A stretch of DNA of 64,000 bases. Source: Marthasterias glacialis (lineage: Eukaryota; Echinodermata; Asteroidea; Forcipulatida; Asteriidae). The position numbers were made by a program, and so were the translations under genes. This document shows, piece after piece, positions 53,901 through 62,902 of the stretch. The notes beneath the pieces were generated by a model, which saw only the letters and a list, made by a program, of their open reading frames with translations, was not told the origin of the DNA and ran no database searches. Each line of letters opens with the position of its first letter. Within the stretch, counting starts at the first letter, position 1. The stretch is from the NCBI GenBank assembly GCA_911728455.2, contig OU452234.1, positions 12,938,838 through 13,002,837 of the forward strand, given 5' to 3'.

Positions 53901-56900
53901 GAAGTTTGATCAAGATTATTAAAGACAACTTCATGGAGGTTGAGCAGCAAGCCATACTATGTAGTCTCGGTGGAGTTAGCCCTGTGGGTAACAGGTGGAC
54001 TGAGGAGGCTTGCAATAGCTTCGGAGATCTGACTGCTGACAAAAAACTCTTGGGAGAAGTTGTTGGGATTACTCCTCCCTCAACTTACCAGGTGACCCTC
54101 TTGGACTTGGGTATAAGTCTCTGTCAAGGTCTTGTTGATAAAGGGTTTGCTGCAGTTGTGCCCATGACGACCAAAACCATTAGGTTTGCTTCAGAGAGTG
54201 ATGAACAAACAGACCAACTCGCTGGTTTCAAGAAGCTAGACATTGCCTGTGGATCCTCCGAGAAGGTTTACGTCACCGTAGTGAATTCATTACACGAATT
54301 CTACTGCCAGATAGCTTCCAAGTCAATAGAAGAGCTTGAACCATTATCCGAAGAGCTACAAGTTCAAGGGCCATCGCTTCCAAGCCTGACAGCTGACAGC
54401 ATTCTGGGATCACCCTGTGTTGCTCAATTCTCTGATGACGAGCAGTGGTATCGTGCTACTGTAGTGGCTGAGAAAGAAGACAGCGCTGACGTCTTCTTTG
54501 TTGATTACGGCAACAAAGAGAACATCCCGCGAAATCACGTGAGAGCGATGACGGATGCCTTCTCATCTCTACCTGCCCAGACACTGAAATGCTCTCTTGC
54601 TCGCATTACCGACGCCTCATCTCATGACGATGTTGCCGTGGCAAAGTTTGAAGAGCTGGTATTGGAGAGTGAAGCGTTGATGGCCGAGTTCATCGGCTGG
54701 AAGGGACACACGATGATGGTGAGACTGCTCAATGATGGACAACCGGTGGCTGAAGCTTTGGGTGTTGAGCTCCGAGATGACATACCAGGTGAGAAAAACA
54801 GACTTGACGTCTGTCACAATTCTAAGGATTTTGTAGCTTTCAATATTTATTTTCTAACATGCGCTGATATTCATGTCGAAAGTTTCTTTTGAAATGAAAC
54901 AGATTAGAAAATAGTGGATTTTATTTGAAATTTTGTTTAAAAGAAAGAACCTGTTTTGTAAGTGAAGTTTTAATTTCATCTTCTTATCATGTACAGAAAG
55001 CAAAAAAAAAAATGACATAACCTGCCAACTGTCCCGTTAAAAAATAAAATGAAATGGAGTCAGACACCATATGAAATAAAAGGTGTTGCATTGTGAGGAC
55101 ACTATTTCACAAGCCAGACTGACGTCAAGGTCAGCTGCTGGAGGTCTTAAAAAAACAAAATCCTGGACCCTGCTGGTGGGCTGGGTAGCTCAACCATGGA
55201 TCCTGCCAATGCCAAATTCACTCACAAATCTTGCTCTGCTATGTGTCCCTTTTTCCGGACTTCAAATGTTGGCAATGTATTGTGTGCAAATTGTATGCAA
55301 TGAATTTTACTAACCAGTTAACGCCGGTTGACGTGTATACATGCCAGTATTTTTCCTGCCAGAAGTCAAATGATGTGAACTTTGAGTTTTTATGTGAATT
55401 CGGAAGACCAGAACAAAGGTCGCCCAAACATTCCAATCATTAGCATGCACAGCGCATGCACACACCATGCAACGCTTTTTTTCACCCACACAGAGGACAG
55501 ATGGTTCTGGAATAATGCTGAAGTTCTCCCTTTGTGTGTGTTTGTGTGTTTGGGGGGGGGGTGCTATTGTGTAATCCCTGATTCCAGACCCTTCTCCTGT
55601 TGTCAGTTTGTTATAAAAAGAGGATTTCTAGGCATTGAGAGGCTTCTACCATTGAATATCGTATTTTGGCTCATGGAGGTAAGTCCGAGTGAACTGAGAT
55701 TCCAGCCTCGGTCTCTGTCTTAAAGGACCAGTTTAGGATTCACGGTACATGAATCTGACATTTTCTCGATAGAGAAACAACAAATCCCAGTGCTTTAACA
55801 AGAATCTTTATTCTCTTGGCTTTGTTTAGTCATGGTTTCTTTGTGCAAGCGGTACTCTCAAAGAAAAATGATTCCGGCAATTCCGAGAAAATATTCTCGT
55901 CATTATGGCACGGGAAAAAAGGAAGATCTCTGGCATGAGCTGGTTAATAAGTCAACGTGAATTTCATTTTTAGAGATCAATTTCATTGTGTCCTTACTGG
56001 TGTTCGCAGTTTGGAGTCTTTATTAAAAGTTATTCAATATATTTAATCACTATTTTCATTCTCAGAACCAATACTCGCTGTGCCAGCTCAATCTACACCA
56101 AGCTACTCCTGGGTGCCATTAGAGCCGAGTCAAGTTGTAGAGGTGTTTGTAACTGCAGTCAGTAGTCCAGAGGTACGTATGTTATCATTTAAAGAGGGGC
56201 ACTAATAAGGGAATGTAAAGGCATTACTTCCGATTTGCGGCCTGTGAGTGACCAGAAGAGGGTCTTATTTCCCTTGACCTTCAGAAGAGGGTCTTATTCT
56301 TGACCTTCAGAAGAGGGTCTTATTTCCCTCGACTTTCAGAAGAGGGTCTTATTTTCCTCGACCTTCAGAAGAGGGTCTTATTTCCCTCGACTTTCAGAAG
56401 AGGGTCTTATTTTCCTCGACCTTCAGAAGAGGGTCTTATTTCCCTCGACCTTCAGAAGAGGGTCTTATTTCCCTCGACCTTCAGAAGAGGGTCTTATTTC
56501 CCTCAACCTTCAGAAGAGGGTCCTATTTCCCTCGACCTTCAGAAGAGGGTCTTATTTCCCTCAACCTTCAGAAGAGGGTCTTATTTCCCTCGACTTTCAG
56601 AAGAGGGTCTTATTTCCCTCAACCTTCAGAAGAGGGTCTTATTTCCCGCTACCTTCAGAAGAGGGTCTTATTTCCCTCGACCTTCAGAAGAGGGTCTTAT
56701 TTCCCTCGAACTTTAGAAGAGGGTCTTATTTCCCTCGACCTTCAGAAGAGGGTCCTATTTCCCTCGAACTTCAGAAGAGGGTCTTATTTCCCTCGACCTT
56801 CAGAAGAGGGTCCTATTTCCCTCGACCTTCAGAAGAGGGTCTTATTTCCCGCTACCTTCAGAAGAGGGTCTTATTTCCCTCGAACTTCAGAAGAGGGTCT

Positions 56901-59900
56901 TATTTCCCTCGACCTTCAGAAGAGGGTCCTATTTCCCTCGAACTTCAGAAGAGGGTCTTATTTCCCTCGACCTTCAGAAGAGGGTCTTATTTCCCGCTAC
57001 CTTCAGAAGAGGGTCTTATTTCCCTCGACCTTCAGAAGAGGGTCTTATTTCCCGCTACCTTCAGAAGAGGGTCTTATTTCCCGCTACCTTCAGAAGAGGG
57101 TCTTATTTCCCTCGACCTTCAGAATAGGGTCTTATTTCCCTCGACCTTCAACCTCAGGAAATTAGGACCCTCTTGTGCTCACTCACAGTCCCTCGGAATG
57201 CATAGATGTAAACTAGTGACCTCATTGCCAGTCCACATGTGTATACAAAATATTGCTATTTTATTATTTAATACTTTTAATGAAAACATGCAGATTTATG
57301 ACAAAGAAATTACTGGTTTCACATATAAACACTGGACTGAATTTGGTGACTGTTACGGTTTGATGATGTGTTTTGGCCGGATGTCAAAAAATCTCCATAA
57401 GATTGTTTTAGTTTGTGTTTGAAATAAAGTCGGATATCCCCACCATTTGAAACCAAAAAGAGTAACTAAAAAAGTTGAACACAAAGATATTCACCCAATT
57501 ATACATTGGACCCAATATTTATATATAGAATGGCCCATATGTATCTGTACCAGGGTAAATGAGCGATATTTTTTCAAATCTTTGTAGAACGACAAAATTG
57601 TAAAAAAAAATCAAGGCACTTTAAAGTTCTTTATTATACAGGCACGTCTGTATTATAAAGACCTTGAAAGTGCCAAGATTTATTTTATGAAAGAGCTGGA
57701 AAAACAAATCTCTTTTTTAATGATTTTTTAGTCAGAATATTTCTCTTGGCAGATGGGATATGAATGGCAGTGGAAGAAGTGCTCACATATGAATTTGTGA
57801 TTGTCATGAGATGGTTGCCTTTCATAGACCTTATGCATTGACATCATCCACTCGCCATCTTGGAGGTAAACCGATGATGAAAGAATGAAAATGCACAGAT
57901 GTGTACGCGCGGCGCACAGAATTGGCTAATGAACAACTTCCTTTTGACCTCTACGAGAGGGCGCCCTACTCAAACGACGCCATGTGCATAAGGGTCTATT
58001 ATACTAAAAGAACTGGATTGATTTGTTTCCATCCTTCAGGATTTCTGGTGTCAGTTAGCTCAGTCCGAGGACGATCTGAATGCAATGATGGACTCAATAC
58101 AGAGCCTTGTTATTCCATTGGGTAGGTTGTATTCCACTCTCAATCAACTTCAATCCATTCAGCTCTTCTCTCCAAAAAATATGTTATTAATTTGCCTTTT
58201 TTGAGGTATGGCAGACACTGAAAAAATATGAGTGCACTGTTTGGTTTTGGTGTATTGCAGACAAACTTACCCAAACCAATTAGTGCCCTAGTAATGTGTC
58301 CACCATATATCAAAATGGTGGACACATTACAAGCCATTTTGAGATAGTGGACACATTACCAGGACACTATTTGGTTTGGGTTATTTTGTCTGTATACACC
58401 CAAACCAAACAGTGCACTCCTTTAGTGTCTGCCATACATCAAAAAGGCTAATGGCATCTGTGGCTGGCCGATAGTGTATGTAAATCAGAAAGTTGCAGTG
58501 GCATTTTTCTCCTCACTGTTTTCAAATCCTTCTCCAGGAGACAACTTGAAACCTCAAGAGATGAAACTGGGTGCAGGTGACATGTGCCTGGCCCAGTGTG
58601 CTCAGGATGGGTACTGGTACAGGTCAGAGGTTACAGAGGTCACGACGGACAGCGTCACCGTTCTGTTTGTGGATACTGGAAAGACTGACACCATGCCTAG
58701 TGCCAAGGTAAGAACATGAAAATAAGAAAATTATACTCCGATGGAGCATTCAGTGTTCTCCCTAAAAGGTCCCATAAATTTTTTTTTTTTTAATTGGTTA
58801 AAAAAATAAAGTATGCCTATTATAGTAAATTTTTACTTTTTTTACATGCGTATTAATAGTAGAAATAACGATTTCTAAAATTAGGGGGTTGCCGTGCTCC
58901 GCCCACCCTTCCTGATTAACATAAAATCTGTGACGTAGACAGTGGAACGGCTGACCGGGGCCATGTGTGTGACAATAACACACAATGCATTGTTGACCAC
59001 TCGGCACCAGAGCCGTCTTTGAAATGTTTTACCACAGCCTACGTCATGGATCATTGCGCAATCGGATGGCACACATTTTCGGGGCTCAATTAAAGTGTAT
59101 TAACGCATAACAGACACATCAAAACAGTCAATACTATGTTTTGTTAATTTCAAACCATATATTAAGCCACAAAAATGTTACATGACAAAAAAACCCTCTT
59201 CATGGGCCCTTTAACAGTGGTCCACTGGCCGGATACCAGTTAATCACTTAGTACCACTAAGTGTCTGTAAATTATTAGAAACGATGCAATTGTGGCGCGA
59301 ATGTATATTCTGCATTGCGTGCAACGTGATCGCAAGACGATCGGCGTTTCGGGGCGCTTTCGAGTGAAGTTTCTGACAGTTATCCCCACCGTAAAAAATG
59401 TAAACGTGTAACCGGACGATCGTTAGGTCATCCGTGTAGCCGGCACTGGCTTAATGAGCACCCATCTGTGGCAGACACTGGCCCTTTGTAATTGTTCATC
59501 ATTATCATTATCATGGAAGATTCTGTCTCTCAGGCAAACTCCACGCCTTTAATCACCTTTTAAAGAAATTATTTTAAAAGTAGGAAGAAAACAAACTGTT
59601 TCACATCATGTTGAAACACTTGCTTTGTCACAAAGATGTAGTTGTTAATAAATTGTTCTCATTTATTTTGTGTGCCTAGGTTAGAGCAATGGAGGCTGAT
59701 TTCATGACGCTACCCAGGCAGTCGTTTAGATGTCGTCTAACTGGAATCAAACCCTGGAAGCAGTCTTGGGACCAGGATGCAGTCAATGCCTTCAGGAAGC
59801 TTACCTCTGATCACTCCTTGATGGCTGAAGTGAAGAAGGTGGAGAGGAGTGCCGATGGTGCAGTGGCTCAAGCCACAGTAACACTGCATGATGGAGCTGT

Positions 59901-62472
59901 GTCAGTGTCTGACCTCCTTGTGGAGAAGGGTCACGCCAAGGAAGGTCAGGTTTGCCAAGAGAAGCCGAGTGGAACGAAGGACAGATTCGTTATCACGGCA
60001 CCCACCTGGGATGGACCGACCTACAAAGCATCATATCCGCTCACTGATGCGAAACAGACGGTGGTTGTCCTGTCAGTCACAAGTCTGGAAGAGTTTTATT
60101 GCCGAGTGGGAGAGGAGACAGGAATTCTAGAAACCATTATGTCTGAGATAGAGAAATATATACAAGAGTTGATCGGTCAGACCAGGATAGTACCAAGTAA
60201 GGGTATGCCGTGCATCGCCAAGTGTGAGGATACAATATGGCGGCGGGCTGAGATACTTGACGTCATTGGTAATGATGAGATGAAAGTGTTCCTTGTAGAT
60301 GAAGCCAAGCTGCAAGACGTCCGACTCACAGACCTCCAACTCATATCTCATACCCTGCTTAAGTTTCCTCTGCAGGCAAGGAAGTGCTCACTTGGAGCAA
60401 CTCCATCTGGTTTGAACTGGTCCGAGGAGGATGCAGTAGCATTTAAAGAAATGGTTGAAGGGAGGACTCTCCAGGCAGAGTTTCTTGATGAGGGGCTTGC
60501 TCTGTATGATGGAGAAGAGTCCATAATACAAAAAATGATCCAGAGAAGGGAAGATGCCAAAGCCAAACTAGAAGCAGAAAAGTTGCAGCAACAACCCCAA
60601 GAAGCAGGTGACAAGGAAGGCGGCACTGAAGTTGGCAAGGAACTTAAAGAAGGCTTCCCAGTCGGAGTTGATCTGCCCGACTCTTTCAAGCAAGCTTTTG
60701 AACCTCTAGATCTCCAGGTTGGTGAGGATGTTACAATGTGTCTTGTTACGATTGATGGTCCAGATGAAGTCACCTGTCAGTTTGCTCACAATGAACAGAA
60801 GGTCTTGGACATCGATCAGAAAATGTTAGAGGTCTACGAAGAGTCGGAAAGCTCCAACTGGGTTCCGCAGGTTGGAGATCCTTGTGCTGCCAAGCACTCC
60901 GAGTTTGAAGATTGGTACAGAGCTACAGTTGTGTCCGTTGACGAAGAGAAAAGTGTAGAAGTCTTCTATGCTGACTACGGCGGGACTGACAAAGTCCTTC
61001 TCGAGAGTGTCCGAGAGTTGAAAGATGAACTGAGAAAGATCCCAGCCCAGGCTATACGTTTACACTTGACGAAGCCGCTGGTGCCTCTGACAACATGGAA
61101 CAAGAAGGCCAAAGCTGCTCTGGAAGGTGAGGGGACAGAACGAGATCTCCACGTCAAAGTTATCGAAGTCCAGGAGAAAATAGTAGTTGCAGAGCTGTCA
61201 GAGGAGGATCATACATTCCTGTCCCAGCTGGTTGATCATTCACAAGCTGGCTCTGTAAACACTGAAGAAGAGGAGGAAGGAGATGGGGAGTTCTTTGACG
61301 CTGTTGATAAAGACTCGATAGATATGGAAGAATCGTTTGAAGCTGCCGAGGAAGGCGAAGCTCAAATTTTAGGCAGCATCTACATGCAGACGGTTGATAG
61401 TATTGTGGAGGAAGTTCTCATGGATGTCGCCAAGACCCTGTGGGAAGAAGAAGGCATTGTACTGAAATTTGGAAGTTCAGAAACTACAAGCGAGGATAGG
61501 TTGGATGTGGGTGCTTCATCTGTTGAGATTGGGGATGAAGTCAAGAGTAGCGTTGCTGAAGTCATTGATGAGTTGTTTGATAAAGCGGCTGAGCAAGCTG
61601 AGATTGATGACAACGAGAATCAAGAAGAAGAGGTCAGTGCCAAAGAGTTGAAGAATGAGAGTATTACTGCTTCTAACCTAGTGATCAGTCCTGAAGAAAA
61701 CAATGCAACCGATAAAGCCTCAGAAGATGGGAATAGCGCAATGCCCCTTGGCGCGAGAATGATCAGTATGAAGGACATCCTTGACCAGTTTGTTGACCAC
61801 CATCTTCAAAGGCTCAAAGATAATGACGAAGTGGTAGATAAACAAAGGGACAATGGTGAGAAAGCTGCTGAAGAGGAGGATGATTTGGAGTCAGATATTG
61901 AAGATGAGGAGGACATTGAAGATGATGATGAAGATGATGTTGATGGTGTTCAGGAAGTTGTCAACGGAGTCTTGGCTGATGAAGAATCGACCGAGGCGGT
62001 GAATAGTGAAGATGAGCACAACAGTGATAACACGACAGAGGAGAATGGTCCCAAGGCATCTTTAGAATCCGAAGAAAGTCAGGAAGATGTCAAAGCAGAA
62101 GCCACTGACTCAGGTGGACAGTCACCTGAGGACAACCCACCATTCGAAAAGTTAGCTGAGAATCAAGAAGAAGCGCAGGCCACTAAAGAGAGTTCTTCTG
62201 AAGACATAACAACAACTGAACAAGCACCTGATGACCAGACGATCAGCGCAGATGGATCGGAGGAGGCAGATGGATTGGAGGAGAAAGTCCAAGAAAAGCC
62301 ATCCCAAGAAGACGGTGACGAATCAAGCCCAGCCACGCAAGAAAGAGATCAGCTGACTCTGGATGGAGCATCACCTGACGCCGAGGTCCTGTCCAGGGTT
62401 GATTCAGAGTCAGAGATGCCAGAAAACCAGAGTTCAACTCCAGACCAAGAACCCAGACTGGAAGCTGAGTAA
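38431..62472 (+). CDS. Multi-Tudor-domain protein (Tudor/TDRD6-like), complete, 11 Tudor cores
   Basis: Exons 38431-38965, 50331-54788, 56066-56172, 58040-58121, 58538-58707 and 59680-62472 join in phase (1,1,0,1,0) to 8145 nt, 2714 residues plus stop. Eleven Tudor cores lie at about residues 70-118, 284-330, 505-552, 726-773, 941-988, 1138-1185, 1328-1375, 1538-1585, 1741-1788, 1959-2005 and 2183-2230. Most show ED..WYRA ... VDYGN. Spacing near 200 residues fits extended Tudor units, each a Tudor core inside an SN-like fold. Residues from about 2311 on are acidic and disordered. By family knowledge such proteins bind symmetric dimethylarginine on PIWI proteins and organise germ granules for piRNA work. 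Eleven Tudors equals Drosophila Tudor, and the giant exon recalls vertebrate TDRD6, but I cannot assign the orthologue. The start is the first ATG of exon 1. Confidence 0.93.
39705..39925. mobile_element. MITE with long near-perfect arms
   Basis: Left CAAAAAGGATTGCATGTTCG, CTGATGCCCTGACTTGC and TTGTTTTGCGC pair with the right-hand inverses through CAATCCTTTTTG. The arms are about 55 bases in about 221 bp. Confidence 0.75.
40322..40980. repeat. Dispersed repeat M, tandem-like cluster
   Basis: Phrases such as 'gggctcgaattt', 'gggccagtaaact', 'ggtcttgta(a)', 'tctggtccggtaaaaatttt' and 'gagctgcaagccct' recur two to three times. Fragments occur at 11410-11640 and 32275-32350. No protein is recognised. 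Confidence 0.5.
41875..42285 (+). repeat. Dispersed repeat L, copy 1
   Basis: It shares 'tggaattttgaagaaca', 'tagtcccatggc.tctgga', 'aagacactgtgtgagcatag' and 'gtttgtggaaagcatg' in order with 49160-49555. Both copies are in the same intron. Confidence 0.65.
43695..44462. mobile_element. Diverged terminal-inverted element with a nested MITE
   Basis: Left TAAGCCTGTGACGGGTACCC is similar to the inverse of the right end, GGGTACCTGACC ... TGCACAGCCTTA. A palindromic MITE (44214-44362) lies inside. Confidence 0.45.
44214..44362. mobile_element. Palindromic MITE H, copy 1
   Basis: The ends are GGCTATTTACAAAACCACGGC and GCCGTGATTTCGTAAACAGCC, with CAAGCC/GGCTTG words filling the arms. TAT flanks both sides. 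A second copy is at 62754-62902. Confidence 0.8.
44540..44890 (+). repeat. Two-unit tandem duplication (about 170 bp)
   Basis: Both units carry 'gattgggcagc.caatc', 'gcatattg', 'ctggccct', 'aaccat(g/t)tggcaggc', 'gcgcaatcac/tcaaaca', 'agaggac' and 'gcagtgcaaac'. The unit breaks near 44703. Confidence 0.65.
46860..47025 (-). repeat. Dispersed repeat J, inverted copy
   Basis: It is the reverse complement of 47558-47725 over about 165 bases, with about 530 bases between. This could be a foldback element or two separate insertions. Confidence 0.6.
47558..47725 (+). repeat. Dispersed repeat J copy
   Basis: It carries 'ttgcctccgttgcccctggt', 'gaaatgttccaatagaaatt', 'catagaggtgccctttatca' and 'cctttcaagaatgaagca'. 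Confidence 0.6.
48050..48209. mobile_element. MITE with AGACCGTTCC termini
   Basis: Left AAAGACCGTTCCGGCTTTGG and right GGCTGGAACGGTCTATT give inverted ends of about 12 bases over about 160 bp. Confidence 0.65.
49160..49555 (+). repeat. Dispersed repeat L, copy 2
   Basis: It matches 41875-42285 and is directly followed by element F at a TTAA, so F inserted at or beside its right end. Confidence 0.65.
49557..50007 (+). mobile_element. TTAA-flanked element F, copy 3
   Basis: AGGGCCCATGAAGAGG starts after TTAA (49553-49556). The right end TTCATGGGACCT is followed by TTTAG rather than a clean TTAA. Confidence 0.8.
50331..54788 (+). CDS. Multi-Tudor gene exon 2: single 4,458-nt exon with Tudors 2-8
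   Basis: Bounded by an ATTTTTAG acceptor and a GTGAGA donor, this exon is open throughout and encodes seven Tudor cores. They carry NYRA/VDFGN (2), WYRA/VDYGN (3), WYRG/VDYGN (4), WYRA/VDFGD (5), WYRA/VDFGN (6), WYRA/IDYGN (7) and WYRA/VDYGN (8). Linkers contain Pro/Ser-rich stretches such as SPPRAKVS and PPRRKEMP. The ATG at 50387 is internal, since the 54 bases before it continue the frame from exon 1. The tail after 54789 in the long open frame is intron. Confidence 0.95.
55314..55943 (-). mobile_element. TTAA element N, diverged copy in Tudor intron 2
   Basis: Left CCAGTTAACGCCGG matches the inverse of the right end of 25374-25828. The interior shares 'gaggcttctaccattgaa' with the inverse of 21695-21715. 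The right flank is TTAA at 55944-55947. Confidence 0.55.
56066..58707 (+). CDS. Multi-Tudor gene exons 3-5 (linker and Tudor 9)
   Basis: Exon 3 (56066-56172) encodes PILAVPAQSTPSYSWVPLEP then VVEVFVTAVSSPE. Exon 4 (58040-58121) encodes DFWCQLAQSEDDLNAMMDSI. Exon 5 (58538-58707) encodes GAGDMCLAQCAQDGYWYRSE and VLFVDTGKTDTMPSAK. The EVFVTAVSSPE-DFWCQL join is the usual start of an extended Tudor unit and confirms the splicing. Tudor 9 has VDTGK where its neighbours have VDYGN. Confidence 0.92.
56240..57190. repeat. 29-bp satellite array (about 31 copies) within inverted ends
   Basis: The unit is GAAGAGGGTCTTATTTCCCT plus CGACCTTCA, repeated from about 56250 to 57150 with few changes (CTTA/CCTA, CGACC/CAACC/CGCTACC). 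The flanks are inverted matches: CCTGTGAGTGACCAGAAGAGGG on the left, and CCCTCTTGTGCTCACTCACAG on the right. The array therefore seems to have grown inside a small inverted-end element. It lies in intron 3 of the multi-Tudor gene. Confidence 0.9.
57823..58000. mobile_element. MITE P relative
   Basis: Left CATAGACCTTATGCATTGAC and right GTGCATAAGGGTCTATT are inverted, over about 178 bp. It ends 40 bases before exon 4, next to its acceptor region. Confidence 0.6.
58203..58440. mobile_element. Palindromic MITE with two nested inverted repeats
   Basis: Outer arms share GGTATGGCAGACACT / AGTGTCTGCCATAC, with GCACTGTTTGG and ACCCAAACCAA words. The centre has ATGTGTCCACCAT facing ATGGTGGACACATTA. 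It lies between exons 4 and 5. Confidence 0.7.
58767..59210 (-). mobile_element. TTAA-flanked element F, copy 4
   Basis: It runs AGGTCCCATAAA ... TTCATGGGCCCT with TTAA on the right (59211-59214) and TAAA on the left, 444 bp. It lies in the last intron of the multi-Tudor gene. Confidence 0.8.
59680..62472 (+). CDS. Multi-Tudor gene exon 6 (Tudors 10-11 and acidic tail)
   Basis: It starts VRAMEADFMTLPRQSFRCRL after a TGTGCCTAG acceptor. Tudor 10 reads GMPCIAKCEDTIWRRAEI ... VFLVDEAK, with the usual DYGN lost. Tudor 11 reads DPCAAKHSEFEDWYRATV ... VFYADYGG. From about residue 2311 the sequence is rich in Glu and Asp (for example EEEEEGDGEFFDA and DIEDEEDIEDDDEDD), with Ser and Gln, to a TAA stop at 62470-62472. 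The tail has no recognised domain. Confidence 0.94.
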   Translation, partial: VRAMEADFMTLPRQSFRCRLTGIKPWKQSWDQDAVNAFRKLTSDHSLMAEVKKVERSADGAVAQATVTLHDGAVSVSDLLVEKGHAKEGQVCQEKPSGTKDRFVITAPTWDGPTYKASYPLTDAKQTVVVLSVTSLEEFYCRVGEETGILETIMSEIEKYIQELIGQTRIVPSKGMPCIAKCEDTIWRRAEILDVIGNDEMKVFLVDEAKLQDVRLTDLQLISHTLLKFPLQARKCSLGATPSGLNWSEEDAVAFKEMVEGRTLQAEFLDEGLALYDGEESIIQKMIQRREDAKAKLEAEKLQQQPQEAGDKEGGTEVGKELKEGFPVGVDLPDSFKQAFEPLDLQVGEDVTMCLVTIDGPDEVTCQFAHNEQKVLDIDQKMLEVYEESESSNWVPQVGDPCAAKHSEFEDWYRATVVSVDEEKSVEVFYADYGGTDKVLLESVRELKDELRKIPAQAIRLHLTKPLVPLTTWNKKAKAALEGEGTERDLHVKVIEVQEKIVVAELSEEDHTFLSQLVDHSQAGSVNTEEEEEGDGEFFDAVDKDSIDMEESFEAAEEGEAQILGSIYMQTVDSIVEEVLMDVAKTLWEEEGIVLKFGSSETTSEDRLDVGASSVEIGDEVKSSVAEVIDELFDKAAEQAEIDDNENQEEEVSAKELKNESITASNLVISPEENNATDKASEDGNSAMPLGARMISMKDILDQFVDHHLQRLKDNDEVVDKQRDNGEKAAEEEDDLESDIEDEEDIEDDDEDDVDGVQEVVNGVLADEESTEAVNSEDEHNSDNTTEENGPKASLESEESQEDVKAEATDSGGQSPEDNPPFEKLAENQEEAQATKESSSEDITTTEQAPDDQTISADGSEEADGLEEKVQEKPSQEDGDESSPATQERDQLTLDGASPDAEVLSRVDSESEMPENQSSTPDQEPRLEAE

Positions 62473-62753
62473 GATGAAGTTCATCTTTAAGATCCTTCGG
62501 GGAGCAATGCAAAAGTAAACAAGCAGTAAACTCAGGAGTTGAACGTTGTGCAACCCCAGGGTCTTCACATGAAGTTCAACCCCAAGTGACCACTGTTTAA
62601 AGTTTGCATTCCTCCCTTTACGATGATAGTGCCTTGATTAGAGTCAGTGTATTGATAGATAAAGTCAAAGGTAAACAGAGAAAGAGAAAAGGCAGATAAA
62701 ATACTCATGATCAGAGAAAGTCTCTCTTGTAAAGGACAAAATAATGACACTTA
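62473..62753 (+). other. Start of the multi-Tudor gene 3' UTR
   Basis: No coding signal continues after the stop. No clear AATAAA is seen between here and the window end; ATTAAA at about 63813-63818 is the nearest variant signal. Confidence 0.4.
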
Positions 62754-62902
62754 GGCCGTTTACGAAACCACGGCTTGGGCTCTGGCTTGGGCTTAGACTC
62801 TGTCAGTTGTTTTGAAAACGTGTGCGATCCTTACGGGGATTCAAACAGGCGGACGGAGCCCAAGCCGGAGCCCAAGCCCAAGCCGTGATTTCGTAAATGG
62901 CC
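62754..62902. mobile_element. Palindromic MITE H, copy 2
   Basis: The ends are GGCCGTTTACGAAACCACGGC and GCCGTGATTTCGTAAATGGCC, with TTA direct repeats on both flanks (62751-62753 and 62903-62905). The 3-base TTA duplication resembles PIF/Harbinger-type insertion. Confidence 0.85.

Noticed and set aside
54789-54892. End of the 1501-codon open frame as the Tudor protein C-terminus
   Set aside because: GTGAGA at 54789 is a donor in phase with exon 3. The text after it is not Tudor-like, and further Tudor exons follow.
56300-56716. 138-codon open frame in the 29-bp satellite
   Set aside because: It is a by-product of the repeat: 29 is not a multiple of three, so the same words recur in shifting frames. 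There are no splice or family signals.
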